Shown here one piece after another: positions 1 to 6,691 of a stretch of 36,849 nt of DNA. The notes beneath the pieces are model-generated. The model had not been told where the DNA came from, did not search any database, and was given only the letters and a program-made list of their open reading frames with translations. The DNA comes from Acidobacterium sp. Its GTDB lineage: Bacteria; Acidobacteriota; Terriglobia; Terriglobales; Acidobacteriaceae. The translations under genes were made by a program, and so were the position numbers. The first letter of the stretch is position 1. Each line of letters opens with the position of its first letter. Where the stretch lies: contig PKVY01000131.1 of assembly GCA_003131625.1 (NCBI GenBank), forward strand, positions 4,521 through 41,369. Direction: 5' to 3'.

Positions 1-220
1 CGTCCACCTGGAGATTGATCATGGCTTTCTGTGCCGGAGGGAAGTAGGCATCGTCTCGTTTGAAAAGGGCGAAGACGATCTGAGCGTGTTGCGTCGGGGC
101 AGGATACCCGAAAGCTCCGCCGGACTTCACCAGACCGAGATGGCGCTCGTACCACTGATACAGAGCTTTTGGATCATCCGCCCGCAAAAATATTCCGCCA
201 AAGCCAGTAATGGAAGCCAC
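1..220 (-). CDS. VOC/glyoxalase-fold protein, N-terminal part (runs off window)
   Basis: Only the first 73 codons lie in the window; the 3' part continues beyond position 1. The start is a GTG at 220 with a good Shine-Dalgarno, AGGAGG, four bases upstream. The translation opens VASITGFGGIFLRADDP, followed by LYQWYERHLGL. This is the first beta-alpha unit of the vicinal oxygen chelate superfamily (glyoxalase, fosfomycin-resistance and bleomycin-resistance proteins), where a strand is followed by a helix carrying W/Y and HLGL. The metal ligands and substrate pocket cannot be judged from this fragment, so no specific activity is claimed. It follows the DUF4199 gene on the same strand after about 70 bp and may be cotranscribed with it. 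Confidence 0.75.
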   Translation of the reverse strand, partial: MASITGFGGIFLRADDPKALYQWYERHLGLVKSGGAFGYPAPTQHAQIVFALFKRDDAYFPPAQKAMINLQVD

Positions 221-290
221 GCACCCTCCTCGAGAGAATCGTTTGACAGTTTAGAAGACGGAAGGCGGGGCTGACACCCTGCCTTGTAAT

Positions 291-842
291 TTATGTGGTC
301 CTGACTGCGGGAGCGGCAGTGGGTTCGACAGGGGCTTTGCGGCGGAGGACGGCAGCGGAGACGAGAGTCATGATCAGGCCGACGGGCAGGGGCTCCATGA
401 AGGTGTAGGCCATGTTGACGAGGGGGTTCTGGTAGAGCTGCTGCGAGTGCTGGATGGCCGCGACCCGCGCGGCGGTGGTGGCGGGGTCCAGCCCGGAGGA
501 CTGGACCTTGTGAATCTGCGCGGCGAAGTAGCTGTCCATGAAGTGGGGGATGAAGTTGAAGTAGACGACCTCCCACATGGCCACGTAGCAGACGCAGGTG
601 ATGAGGGTGATGAGGATGCCGCAGGCGAAGGCGCGGCCGAAGGAGATTTGGCCGGCGAGGGTGTTGTCGCGGTAGCTGCGGATGCCGAAGTAGACGAGCA
701 GGAACGACGCCACCATCGTGGTGTAGCCGAGAACCAGACTGTGGCCGGAGCCGATCCTGTTGGCGAGGAGAAGGTTGCCGCCCATGAGGACGGAGATCAT
801 GACGCCGGCGATGAGGCCGAAGGTGAGGACGGTTTTCTTCAT
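291..842 (-). CDS. DUF4199-family membrane protein
   Basis: A 183-residue membrane protein that starts MKKTVLTFGLIAGVMIS. Hydrophobic segments lie near residues 5-28, 38-55, 70-93 and 145-166, giving about four membrane helices. Between the third and fourth is a polar stretch with a conserved-looking YFNFIPHFMDSYFAAQ. This pattern, with the opening MKK-x-VL-x-FGL and a Tyr/Phe-rich central part, matches the DUF4199 family, whose function is unknown. The gene lies 121 bp downstream of a LuxR-type gene on the same strand whose N-terminus has the same opening pattern (MKRHVLIFGLVGG), so the two are probably a functional pair. No signal peptide cleavage site is evident; the first helix looks like an anchor. 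Confidence 0.75.
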   Translation of the reverse strand: MKKTVLTFGLIAGVMISVLMGGNLLLANRIGSGHSLVLGYTTMVASFLLVYFGIRSYRDNTLAGQISFGRAFACGILITLITCVCYVAMWEVVYFNFIPHFMDSYFAAQIHKVQSSGLDPATTAARVAAIQHSQQLYQNPLVNMAYTFMEPLPVGLIMTLVSAAVLRRKAPVEPTAAPAVRTT

Positions 843-963
843 GCGGGGCTCCTGGTGCGAGGGTCGATGGAGTCACGATGCGGGAGAACGGGGGCGGATG
901 TCGTCATGCTTTTTAATGATTTTGGGGGGAATGAAGCGGAAATCGTGCTTTCGGGTGACGCGT

Positions 964-1434
964 TCACGGCAGGAGGCCTAGTTCTTTGCCGCGCTGGACG
1001 GCCTGGGTGCGGCGGGCGGCTCCGAGCTTGTCGAAGGCGCGGGCACAGTGTGTCTTGACGGTGTTTTCAGAAACGAAAAGCTGCGTGGCGATTTCGCGAT
1101 TGCTGTGGCCGCGGGCGACCAGGGTGAGGATTTCGAGCTCGCGCGCCGTGATGCCGAGGGTCTGCTGGCGGGCGGTATTGGGAGCGAAGGGCAAGAGGGC
1201 GCGCGGCTCCGCGGGGACAAGCACTTCCTTGACCACGACGGTTTCGCGGATGGTTTCACGGCTGCGCGTGATACGGAGGCCGAGCCAGATGCCGAAGGAC
1301 GCGAAGAGGATGGCGACGAGCGCGCTGTAGAGCTCGACGGAGTGCTCGATGATGACGAAGCGATATTCGGTGTATTGGAGGGCGGCGATCAGGAGGCCAC
1401 CGACGAGACCAAAGATGAGGACGTGGCGCTTCAT
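964..1434 (-). CDS. Membrane-anchored LuxR-type HTH transcriptional regulator
   Basis: A 156-residue protein with two domains. Residues 1-57 form a two-helix membrane hairpin (MKRHVLIFGLVGGLLIAAL, then ALVAILFASFGIWLGL). Residues about 90-150 form a LuxR/GerE helix-turn-helix with the classic signatures LTxREIEIL-like (ITARELEILTLVARGHSN), REIA, and SENTVKTH in the recognition helix. There is no receiver or autoinducer-binding domain, so the signal is probably sensed through the membrane part or through a partner. A -10-like TATACT lies 16 nt upstream of the ATG. The following gene on the same strand encodes a DUF4199 protein with a similar N-terminus. I infer that the membrane hairpin is a half DUF4199 domain; this is not proven. 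Confidence 0.85.
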   Translation of the reverse strand: MKRHVLIFGLVGGLLIAALQYTEYRFVIIEHSVELYSALVAILFASFGIWLGLRITRSRETIRETVVVKEVLVPAEPRALLPFAPNTARQQTLGITARELEILTLVARGHSNREIATQLFVSENTVKTHCARAFDKLGAARRTQAVQRGKELGLLP

Positions 1435-1529
1435 GGCGGAGTTGTGAAGAAGTATATCCCCGCCTGGCGCCGACTCTCACTACCCCTGGATGGGGTTGAT
1501 CGCACAGGTGAGGATGCGCAGGATTCGAC

Positions 1530-2744
1530 CTACTGCGGGGTGATGATGCCGCCAACCGGCGTCCGCTGCGGGTAGTTCTTCGCGCCGGGGCGGGCCACGT
1601 GCATGGCTTCGGCGATGGCGTCGATGTACTTGAGTCCCGATCCCGTGTTGAAGAGCACCACGCGGTCCTTTGGAGTGAGGAAGCCGGTCGCGAGCAGGTG
1701 ATCGTACGCGGCGGTGGCGCAGGCGCCTTCGGGGCAGAGGAGCAGGCCTTCGTTGTGAGCCCAGTCGAGGAGCGAGGCGAGGATCGTCTCGTCGGGCAGA
1801 TCGACGACGGTGCCGCCGGATTGGCGGACGATGTCGAGGATGATCGAATCGCCGTAGGGCTTGGGCACGCGGAGTCCGGCGGCAAAGGTGGCGGCGTTCT
1901 CAAACATGGTCGATACGCTGGCGCCTTCTTTCCAGGCCCGGGCGATGGGCGCGCAGCCGCTTGCCTGGACGGCGATCATTTTTGGGCGGCGGCCCGTAAC
2001 CCAGCCGAGCTGCTCCATTTCTTCGAAGGCCTTCCACATGCCGATGAGGCCAACGCCGCCGCCGGTGGGATAGAAGACGGCGTCGGGGTACGTCCAGCCC
2101 AACTGCTCGACGAGTTCGTAGCCCATTGTCTTCTTGCCTTCGACGCGGAACGGCTCTTTCAGGGTGGAGATGTCGAACCAGCCTTCGCGCTGCGCGCCTT
2201 CGGCGACCATGCGGCCGCAGTCGGAGATGAGTCCGTCGACCAGCGTGACGTGCGCGCCGTAGGCCACGCCTTCGAGGTAGTTGGCCATGGGCACATCGCG
2301 CGGCATGAAGATGTGGGCCTCGATTCCCGCGGCGGCGGCGTAGGCGGCGAGGGCGCTGGCGGCGTTGCCGGCGGAGGGCGCGGCGAGCTTCTTCAGTCCA
2401 TAATGGCGAGCCATGGTGACGGCCATGGACATGCCGCGGGCTTTGAAGCTGCCGGTGGGATTGTCGGCTTCTTCTTTAATGTAGAGGCCGGAATAGCGGC
2501 GGCTGGGAAGCATGGGCGTCCAGCCCTCGCCGAGGGTGACGGGGGCGGCGTCGGGGAGGACATTGGCGTAGCGCCACATGGACGGCTCGGCGCTGCAGGC
2601 GGGGCGGGTTGCGGTCTGCTTCAGCGTATCGAGGTCATAGCGGACGTAGAGGGATCCGGCGCAGGCGGGGCACACGGTTTGTGGAGTGTCTGCGGAGACG
2701 TGATGGTGGCAGCGGGCGCATTCGAGGTGGGCGATGGCGGGCAC
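1530..2744 (-). CDS. thrC: Threonine synthase (PLP-dependent)
   Basis: Converts O-phosphohomoserine to threonine in the cytoplasm, the last step of threonine biosynthesis. The 404-residue protein begins with a zinc-ribbon-like region (C9, C12, C25, C28) typical of one threonine synthase branch. The fold type II PLP domain follows. Its lysine is K101 in NPTGSFKARG, and the phosphate-binding glycine loop is GGGVGLIGMW. The start is GTG at 2744; no better in-frame start exists upstream, and the Shine-Dalgarno position is occupied by a heptamer repeat. PLP enzymes of this branch can differ in substrate (for example cysteate synthase), but length and motifs best fit threonine synthase. It is the first gene of a minus-strand run leading to the LuxR/DUF4199 pair, 95 bp away. 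Confidence 0.88.
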   Translation of the reverse strand: MPAIAHLECARCHHHVSADTPQTVCPACAGSLYVRYDLDTLKQTATRPACSAEPSMWRYANVLPDAAPVTLGEGWTPMLPSRRYSGLYIKEEADNPTGSFKARGMSMAVTMARHYGLKKLAAPSAGNAASALAAYAAAAGIEAHIFMPRDVPMANYLEGVAYGAHVTLVDGLISDCGRMVAEGAQREGWFDISTLKEPFRVEGKKTMGYELVEQLGWTYPDAVFYPTGGGVGLIGMWKAFEEMEQLGWVTGRRPKMIAVQASGCAPIARAWKEGASVSTMFENAATFAAGLRVPKPYGDSIILDIVRQSGGTVVDLPDETILASLLDWAHNEGLLLCPEGACATAAYDHLLATGFLTPKDRVVLFNTGSGLKYIDAIAEAMHVARPGAKNYPQRTPVGGIITPQ

Positions 2745-2748
2745 CCCT

Positions 2749-2816
2749 ACAGGTTACAGGTTGCAGGTTACAGGTGACGGGCAGCTGAGAGCTGGGAGCC
2801 GGGAGGCAGGAGGCGC
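2749..2816. repeat. Degenerate 7-bp tandem repeat tract upstream of thrC
   Basis: Read on the plus strand, 2749-2783 is five heptamers: ACAGGTT, ACAGGTT, GCAGGTT, ACAGGTG, ACGGGCA. After a 5-nt phase break a second purine-rich heptad series runs 2789-2816: GAGCTGG, GAGCCGG, GAGGCAG, GAGGCGC. The first unit is the same as in the longer tract after topA (9693-9776). The tract fills the space between the thrC start codon and the operator of the divergent toxin-antitoxin module, where the thrC ribosome-binding site should lie. Confidence 0.8.
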
Positions 2817-2842
2817 GGATGACATCACCCGTGATATCATCC
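2817..2842 (+). promoter_or_regulatory. Palindromic operator with -10 box for the PIN toxin-antitoxin module
   Basis: A 26-bp imperfect palindrome has arms GGATGACATCAC and GTGATATCATCC, with one mismatch and a CC centre. The right arm contains TATCAT (2835-2840), a plausible -10 hexamer. Its expected transcription start, 7 nt downstream, is 2847, the A of the toxin ATG. No Shine-Dalgarno is visible, and no good -35 box is seen at the usual distance. Inference: this is the autoregulatory operator bound by the downstream-encoded ribbon-helix-helix antitoxin, and the mRNA is leaderless. Confidence 0.6.
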
Positions 2843-2846
2843 AGCC

Positions 2847-3275
2847 ATGAGGGTCGTCCTCGACACATCGGTTCTCATCGCCGCGCTTCGCTCCGGTAAA
2901 GGGGCCGCGGCAGAGAATCTGCGGATGGCACTCGTGGCGAACCTGACAATGCTCCTGGACTACACGCTGGCCTGCGAATATCGGGACGTGGCCCTCCGCC
3001 GTGAACATCTTGAGGCATCCGGCAAAAGCACTGAGGACACCGCCTTGGTACTCGATATGGTGGAAGCTGTGGCCGAGCCGGTTATGGTGATGGTTCGCCA
3101 TCGACCCCTCTCACCGCATGTGAAGGATGACATGGTGCTCGATGTTGCAATCAATGGAGGCGCCGATGCCATCGTAACCTTCAATATCAGACACTTTCGC
3201 GAGGCAGCGAGGCGCTTCCATTTGCCGGTGCTGACCCCGGCGGAACTGTTGGAAAAATACAGGGAGAAAGGATGA
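2847..3275 (+). CDS. PIN-domain toxin (putative ribonuclease), COG1569-like
   Basis: A 142-residue PIN-domain protein, predicted to be a metal-dependent RNase toxin. Visible acidic residues are D6 in the opening strand VVLDTSVLIAAL, E44 in ACEYRDV, and D94/D95 in PHVKDDMVLDVAINGGAD. The segment AIVTFNIRHF matches the strand that carries VTxNxRDF in this toxin family. The stop codon overlaps the start of the next gene by 4 nt, so translation is coupled. The toxin comes first and the antitoxin second, the reverse of the common VapBC order; I recall this order as typical for this PIN subfamily. The palindrome at 2817-2842 immediately precedes the ATG. RNA target unknown. Confidence 0.85.
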   Translation: MRVVLDTSVLIAALRSGKGAAAENLRMALVANLTMLLDYTLACEYRDVALRREHLEASGKSTEDTALVLDMVEAVAEPVMVMVRHRPLSPHVKDDMVLDVAINGGADAIVTFNIRHFREAARRFHLPVLTPAELLEKYREKG

Positions 3276-3610
3276 GTATGCCCGTCAATCAGAAGAAGGC
3301 CCCGTTGAGCAAGTTTCCGCTTCGCCTGATGCCCTCGGTGCGCCGCGCCGCCGCAAATTTTTCAGAGAGAGAGGGAGTTTCGCTGAACCAGTTCATCAAT
3401 GTCGCCGTGGCGGAGAAGCTCGCCCATCTTCAACACGAGGAATGGGTGGCGCGGCGGCCCAGGGCTTCCGAGAGCGCCATTGCGAAGGCATTGCAGATTC
3501 TCGACAGGTCCACGGGCCATCTTCCGGCAGAGGAAGACCGGCTCCCGAAAGGGTACGTCCCCGTACGACGGAAATATGCGGGACAGAAAGCCTCACGGAG
3601 CGCAAAGTAA
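3272..3610 (+). CDS. Ribbon-helix-helix antitoxin (HicB/Arc-like)
   Basis: A 112-residue partner of the preceding PIN toxin, overlapping it by 4 nt. Residues about 14-55 fit a ribbon-helix-helix domain: a short strand (KFPLRLMPSVR), a first helix (RRAAANFSEREG) and a second helix beginning VSLNQFINVAVAEKLAHL. The S-L-N-Q-F-I pattern is typical of Arc/HicB-type DNA-binding antitoxins. The C-terminal half (residues 60-112) is polar and probably the toxin-binding tail. It presumably dimerises on the 2817-2842 palindrome and neutralises the toxin. It ends 8 bp before the convergent DedA-like gene; no terminator is visible in that gap. Confidence 0.75.
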   Translation: MSMPVNQKKAPLSKFPLRLMPSVRRAAANFSEREGVSLNQFINVAVAEKLAHLQHEEWVARRPRASESAIAKALQILDRSTGHLPAEEDRLPKGYVPVRRKYAGQKASRSAK

Positions 3611-3618
3611 TCCAGGGT

Positions 3619-4374
3619 TTAGCTTGCGGCTTCCGCACCAGCGGTGCGTTTGGGGACGGAGGCTCGGCCCTGATCGCGGCGGTACTTCCAGATGCCAAAG
3701 ACGATGGCGGCGGCGAGCAGGCCGAGGAAGGTGTAGAGAATCACGGACGACCATCCGGCGAGGTAATGATTGAACCAGCGGATGATGCGGCGGCCATAAA
3801 TCAGAGAGAGGGCTGCTTCGGATCCGTAGCGCAGCGTCCGCGCAATGCCGATCGCGATGAAGAGTTGCCTGCGCGTGACACCCAGGGCTCCGGCGGCCAG
3901 CAGAAACGGGGTCAGCGGGATAGGCGGTGGCAGGACCGCGGCAAGGCAGACGCTCAGGATGCCGTGCGCTTTGACCCAATGTTTGATGCGGGAGGCGAGG
4001 CGCTTGCTGATGTGGCGATCGAGCATGGCCTCGCCGCCGTGTTTACCGGCCTTCCAGGTTAGCCAGGCGCCGATGAGGCCGCCGGCAATGGCGGCCGGGG
4101 CCAGCAGCCAGGGGTTCTCGCCATGGGCGCCGAGCACCAGGACGAGAATGTCGGTGCTGCCGGGGATGGGCAGCGGGATCGGGGCAGCGTCGAGAATTGC
4201 GACGATGAAAACGCCAGCGAGTCCGAAATGGAGAACCCAGGCAGGGATCAGGCGGCGATGCGCGGGGCGGGCGGCTGCTTTGGCGGCGAGGAACACGGAG
4301 GGTAAGACGCGGGTGGGGCGTTCCGGGTCGCGTGGGGAGCGCAGAATCTCAGAGAAAATGAATTTTGGGGGCAT
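3619..4374 (-). CDS. DedA/VTT-family membrane protein
   Basis: A 251-residue polytopic membrane protein. After a polar N-terminus, the VTT (SNARE-associated) domain runs from about residue 40 to 205. It includes LPIPGSTDILVLVLGA, a glycine-rich segment AIAGGLIGAWLTWKAGKHGG, and the re-entrant motif PPPIPLTPFLLAAGAL followed by an Arg-containing helix. This arrangement is typical of DedA/YqaA proteins, which are implicated in lipid-carrier scrambling and membrane homeostasis. The ATG at 4374 (protein start MPPKFIFSEI) overlaps the end of mqnA by 26 bp in another frame; the reading frame is open further upstream, but that part is the shadow of mqnA. Probably cotranscribed and translationally coupled with mqnA. 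Substrate not deducible. Confidence 0.8.
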   Translation of the reverse strand: MPPKFIFSEILRSPRDPERPTRVLPSVFLAAKAAARPAHRRLIPAWVLHFGLAGVFIVAILDAAPIPLPIPGSTDILVLVLGAHGENPWLLAPAAIAGGLIGAWLTWKAGKHGGEAMLDRHISKRLASRIKHWVKAHGILSVCLAAVLPPPIPLTPFLLAAGALGVTRRQLFIAIGIARTLRYGSEAALSLIYGRRIIRWFNHYLAGWSSVILYTFLGLLAAAIVFGIWKYRRDQGRASVPKRTAGAEAAS

Positions 4375-5212
4375 GGGGCAGCGCGCCGCATTCGACGCCG
4401 TAACGATAGAAGAGATCGAGACCGGCGAGGCATGGCTCGTCGAGCAGATACCAGATGTTTTCGGAGAGATAGGCGCGAATGGTCTCGCGCGGAACGGCGA
4501 TGCGCGAGGACCATTCGTCGGCCAGGGCGTCGATGTGCCGGAGGCCGGCGTCGCGGGAGTGCTGAAAATCTTCGATGATCTGCGCAGGTGGGACGCGGGA
4601 CGCAGCGACGGCCTCGGGCCGCACGGCCCAGAACGCGGAGACCCAGACGGTTTCGGTGAGGGTGTGCCACTCGTGCGCGAGGTCGAGGTAGAGAAGGCGT
4701 TCGCCGGTGCGGCGCTCACGGGCCTGGCGATCCTCGAGCGCATAGAGAGCGGGGTCGCCGATGAGCAGCGCGGCGTCGGCGGCCTGGAGCATGGCATCGA
4801 GGTCGGGCGCGTGCTCAATGAATTTCGGTTCAACCTGCCAGAAGCGCGTGAAGAGGATGCGCGTGTAGACGGCGGAGGTGCGCGAGGCGGTATCGAGGGC
4901 GACGCGGCCTACGCCGTCGATGCCGTCGGGATGGCGCACGACCAGAAGGATGGAGCGCACGCGATCGCGCGACGCGATGGCGCAGCCGGGGATGACGGCA
5001 AGCTGCGGCGTGAAGGCCAGGGCTGAGACGGGAACCAGTCCGATGTCGGCAGCGCCGGAGGCCAGCTTCGCGGCGCATTCGGCGGGGGTGTCGGAGGAAA
5101 GAGCGTAGCGTTCGGCGAGGCGCGAGCGGTCGGGTTCGTGCTCAAAGCTCCACATCAAAGGTGCGGGATTGAGAAAGCGGATGGCGGAGACGCGGAGGCG
5201 GTCGGGAGGCAC
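4349..5212 (-). CDS. mqnA: Menaquinone biosynthesis enzyme MqnA (chorismate dehydratase)
   Basis: MqnA removes water from chorismate to give 3-[(1-carboxyvinyl)oxy]benzoate, the first step of the futalosine route to menaquinone. The 287-residue protein has the family opening RLRVSAIRFLNPAPLMW, the substrate-cleft segment ASGAADIGLVPVSAL, and a two-lobed binding-protein pattern including VALDTASRTSAVYTRILF and LLIGDPAL. All of these are typical of MqnA/MqnD. The start is GTG at 5212; there is no Shine-Dalgarno, and a -10-like TACACT ends 5 nt before it. The DedA-like gene overlaps its 3' end. The other mqn genes are not in this window. Confidence 0.88.
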   Translation of the reverse strand: MPPDRLRVSAIRFLNPAPLMWSFEHEPDRSRLAERYALSSDTPAECAAKLASGAADIGLVPVSALAFTPQLAVIPGCAIASRDRVRSILLVVRHPDGIDGVGRVALDTASRTSAVYTRILFTRFWQVEPKFIEHAPDLDAMLQAADAALLIGDPALYALEDRQARERRTGERLLYLDLAHEWHTLTETVWVSAFWAVRPEAVAASRVPPAQIIEDFQHSRDAGLRHIDALADEWSSRIAVPRETIRAYLSENIWYLLDEPCLAGLDLFYRYGVECGALPHAPKIHFL

Positions 5213-5217
5213 TGGTT

Positions 5218-5223
5218 AGTGTA
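5218..5223 (-). promoter_or_regulatory. Putative -10 box for a leaderless mqnA transcript
   Basis: On the minus strand TACACT ends five bases before the GTG start of mqnA, inside the string TTGCTACACTAA. The same string precedes nadE at 19871-19882. A normal -10 to +1 distance puts the transcription start within one base of the start codon. No convincing -35 is seen, so the call is tentative. Confidence 0.4.
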
Positions 5224-5358
5224 GCAATGTGGCCTTGGTAACCTCGGACAGGGCTGTTTTGCTTGACCTGCAGTGGAAGTGGATCGTAGTCTCCCGGCAG
5301 CGTCCCTGAAGGATGCGCATGCTGCGGCGCGTTTGGCCCGCGGGGAAACAGAGCTGCG

Positions 5359-6537
5359 ATGAGTACAACCGCGCCCACTGTCGAGCATCCTGGGACGGTT
5401 TCGTTTGAGGAGCGCCATGCGTGGCTGGCACTGGCGCTGACGCCGGGCGTGGGGCCGCGCCGCATCCTGCGCGCGGTCGAGCGATGCGGAACTGCGGCAC
5501 GTGTGCTGCAACTTCCGCTCACCGAACTGGAAGCCCTGCAGCTTCCTGCGCAATCGGCGCAGTTCATCGCATCGGGCGAAGCGGGGCACGCGGCGGATCA
5601 GGAGCTGGAGAAGCTGGCCACGACCGGCGCGACGATCCTGACGTATCACGACGAAGCGTATCCGGAGCGGCTGCGGGAGATTTACGATCCACCGGCGCTG
5701 CTGTGGGTGCGCGGCGATGCAGGGTTGCTTGCGCGGCCGAGCCTTGCGGTGGTGGGCACGCGGCATCCGACTCCCTATGGGACCGGCATGGCGGAAATGC
5801 TGTCCCGCGACCTGGCGCTGCGCGGGCTGATCATTCTGAGCGGCATGGCGCGCGGGGTGGATACGGCAGCGCACAAGGGAGCGCTCGCGGCGAAGCGGCC
5901 AACCATTGCCATCTGGGGCACCGGCGTGGACGTCATCTATCCAAAGGAGAACAAGTCGCTCGCCGAGCAGATGATCGCGGGCGGGGGAGCGATCCTATCG
6001 GAACTGCCGCTGGGGACATTTCCCGCGCCCCAGAATTTCCCGCGCCGCAACCGAATGCTGAGCGGGATGAGCGTCGGCGTGCTGGTGATCGAGGCGGCGG
6101 AGTACAGCGGGACGCGCGTGACCGCCCGCTGCGCGCTCGAACAGAACCGGGAGGTTTTCGCGGTTCCGGGCAACGTGACGACCAAGAACGCGTGGGGTCC
6201 TAACCTGCTGATAAAACAGGGCGCAAAGCTCACCTCGTGCTGGGAGGACGTGTGGGAAGAGCTGCCCACGCAGATCCGGATGGGGCTGGAGCAAAGCGAG
6301 GGATTTGCATCCGAGGCCACCTCTGAGGCATCGTTATTCGAGGAATCACCGCTGCCGCCCTCAGAGGCGCGCGTGCTGAGCGTGCTTCGCCAGGATGAAG
6401 CATTGCAGATGGATGAGATCCTCGAAAAGCTGGAGCCGGAACTGAGCTCTTCCGAGGTTTTCACAGCGCTGTTTGAGCTCGAACTGGCGGGACGCATACG
6501 ACAACTTCCTGGAAAGAACTACGTCAGGAGCTTTTGA
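5359..6537 (+). CDS. dprA: DNA-processing protein DprA
   Basis: DprA binds incoming single-stranded DNA during natural transformation and loads RecA. The 392-residue protein has an N-terminal helical SAM/HhH-like region (residues 10-80, including TPGVGPRRILRAV). A Rossmann-like core (about 120-300) carries VVGTRHPTPYG, LSGMARGVDTAAHKGAL, IAIWGTGVDVIYPKEN, LSELPLGTFPAPQNFPRRNR and the SGTRVTARCALEQNREVFAVPG segment. A C-terminal winged-helix region (about 330-392) ends GRIRQLPGKNYVRSF. All regions of a full-length DprA are present. It is divergent from mqnA and 154 bp upstream of topA, a dprA-topA order common in bacteria. No strong Shine-Dalgarno is seen close to the ATG. Confidence 0.93.
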   Translation: MSTTAPTVEHPGTVSFEERHAWLALALTPGVGPRRILRAVERCGTAARVLQLPLTELEALQLPAQSAQFIASGEAGHAADQELEKLATTGATILTYHDEAYPERLREIYDPPALLWVRGDAGLLARPSLAVVGTRHPTPYGTGMAEMLSRDLALRGLIILSGMARGVDTAAHKGALAAKRPTIAIWGTGVDVIYPKENKSLAEQMIAGGGAILSELPLGTFPAPQNFPRRNRMLSGMSVGVLVIEAAEYSGTRVTARCALEQNREVFAVPGNVTTKNAWGPNLLIKQGAKLTSCWEDVWEELPTQIRMGLEQSEGFASEATSEASLFEESPLPPSEARVLSVLRQDEALQMDEILEKLEPELSSSEVFTALFELELAGRIRQLPGKNYVRSF

Positions 6538-6691
6538 AGGACTGCGCGCGTCCCGTTGCATCTCTGGTGCGCGCTGCACCCCCGAACTATAGATTCGAAG
6601 CGGCGGGACGTGGTAGCTTCCGGAAAGAAGTGGGGAACTATGTGACCGGCGGGCGCGACACGCGTGCTGCCGTCGCGGTCTAAAGGAAACG

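Noticed and set aside
1599-2777. 392-codon open frame on the plus strand opposite thrC
   Set aside because: Composition is Gly/Ala/Asp/Glu-rich low complexity, a typical high-GC shadow; thrC on the other strand has clear motifs.
4375-4833. N-terminal extension of the DedA-like frame
   Set aside because: Arg/Pro/Ser-rich translation that overlaps mqnA in another frame; no membrane or domain content. Start placed at 4374.
3845-5026. 393-codon plus-strand frame across the DedA-like gene and mqnA
   Set aside because: Spans two real genes on the other strand and has no recognisable domain.
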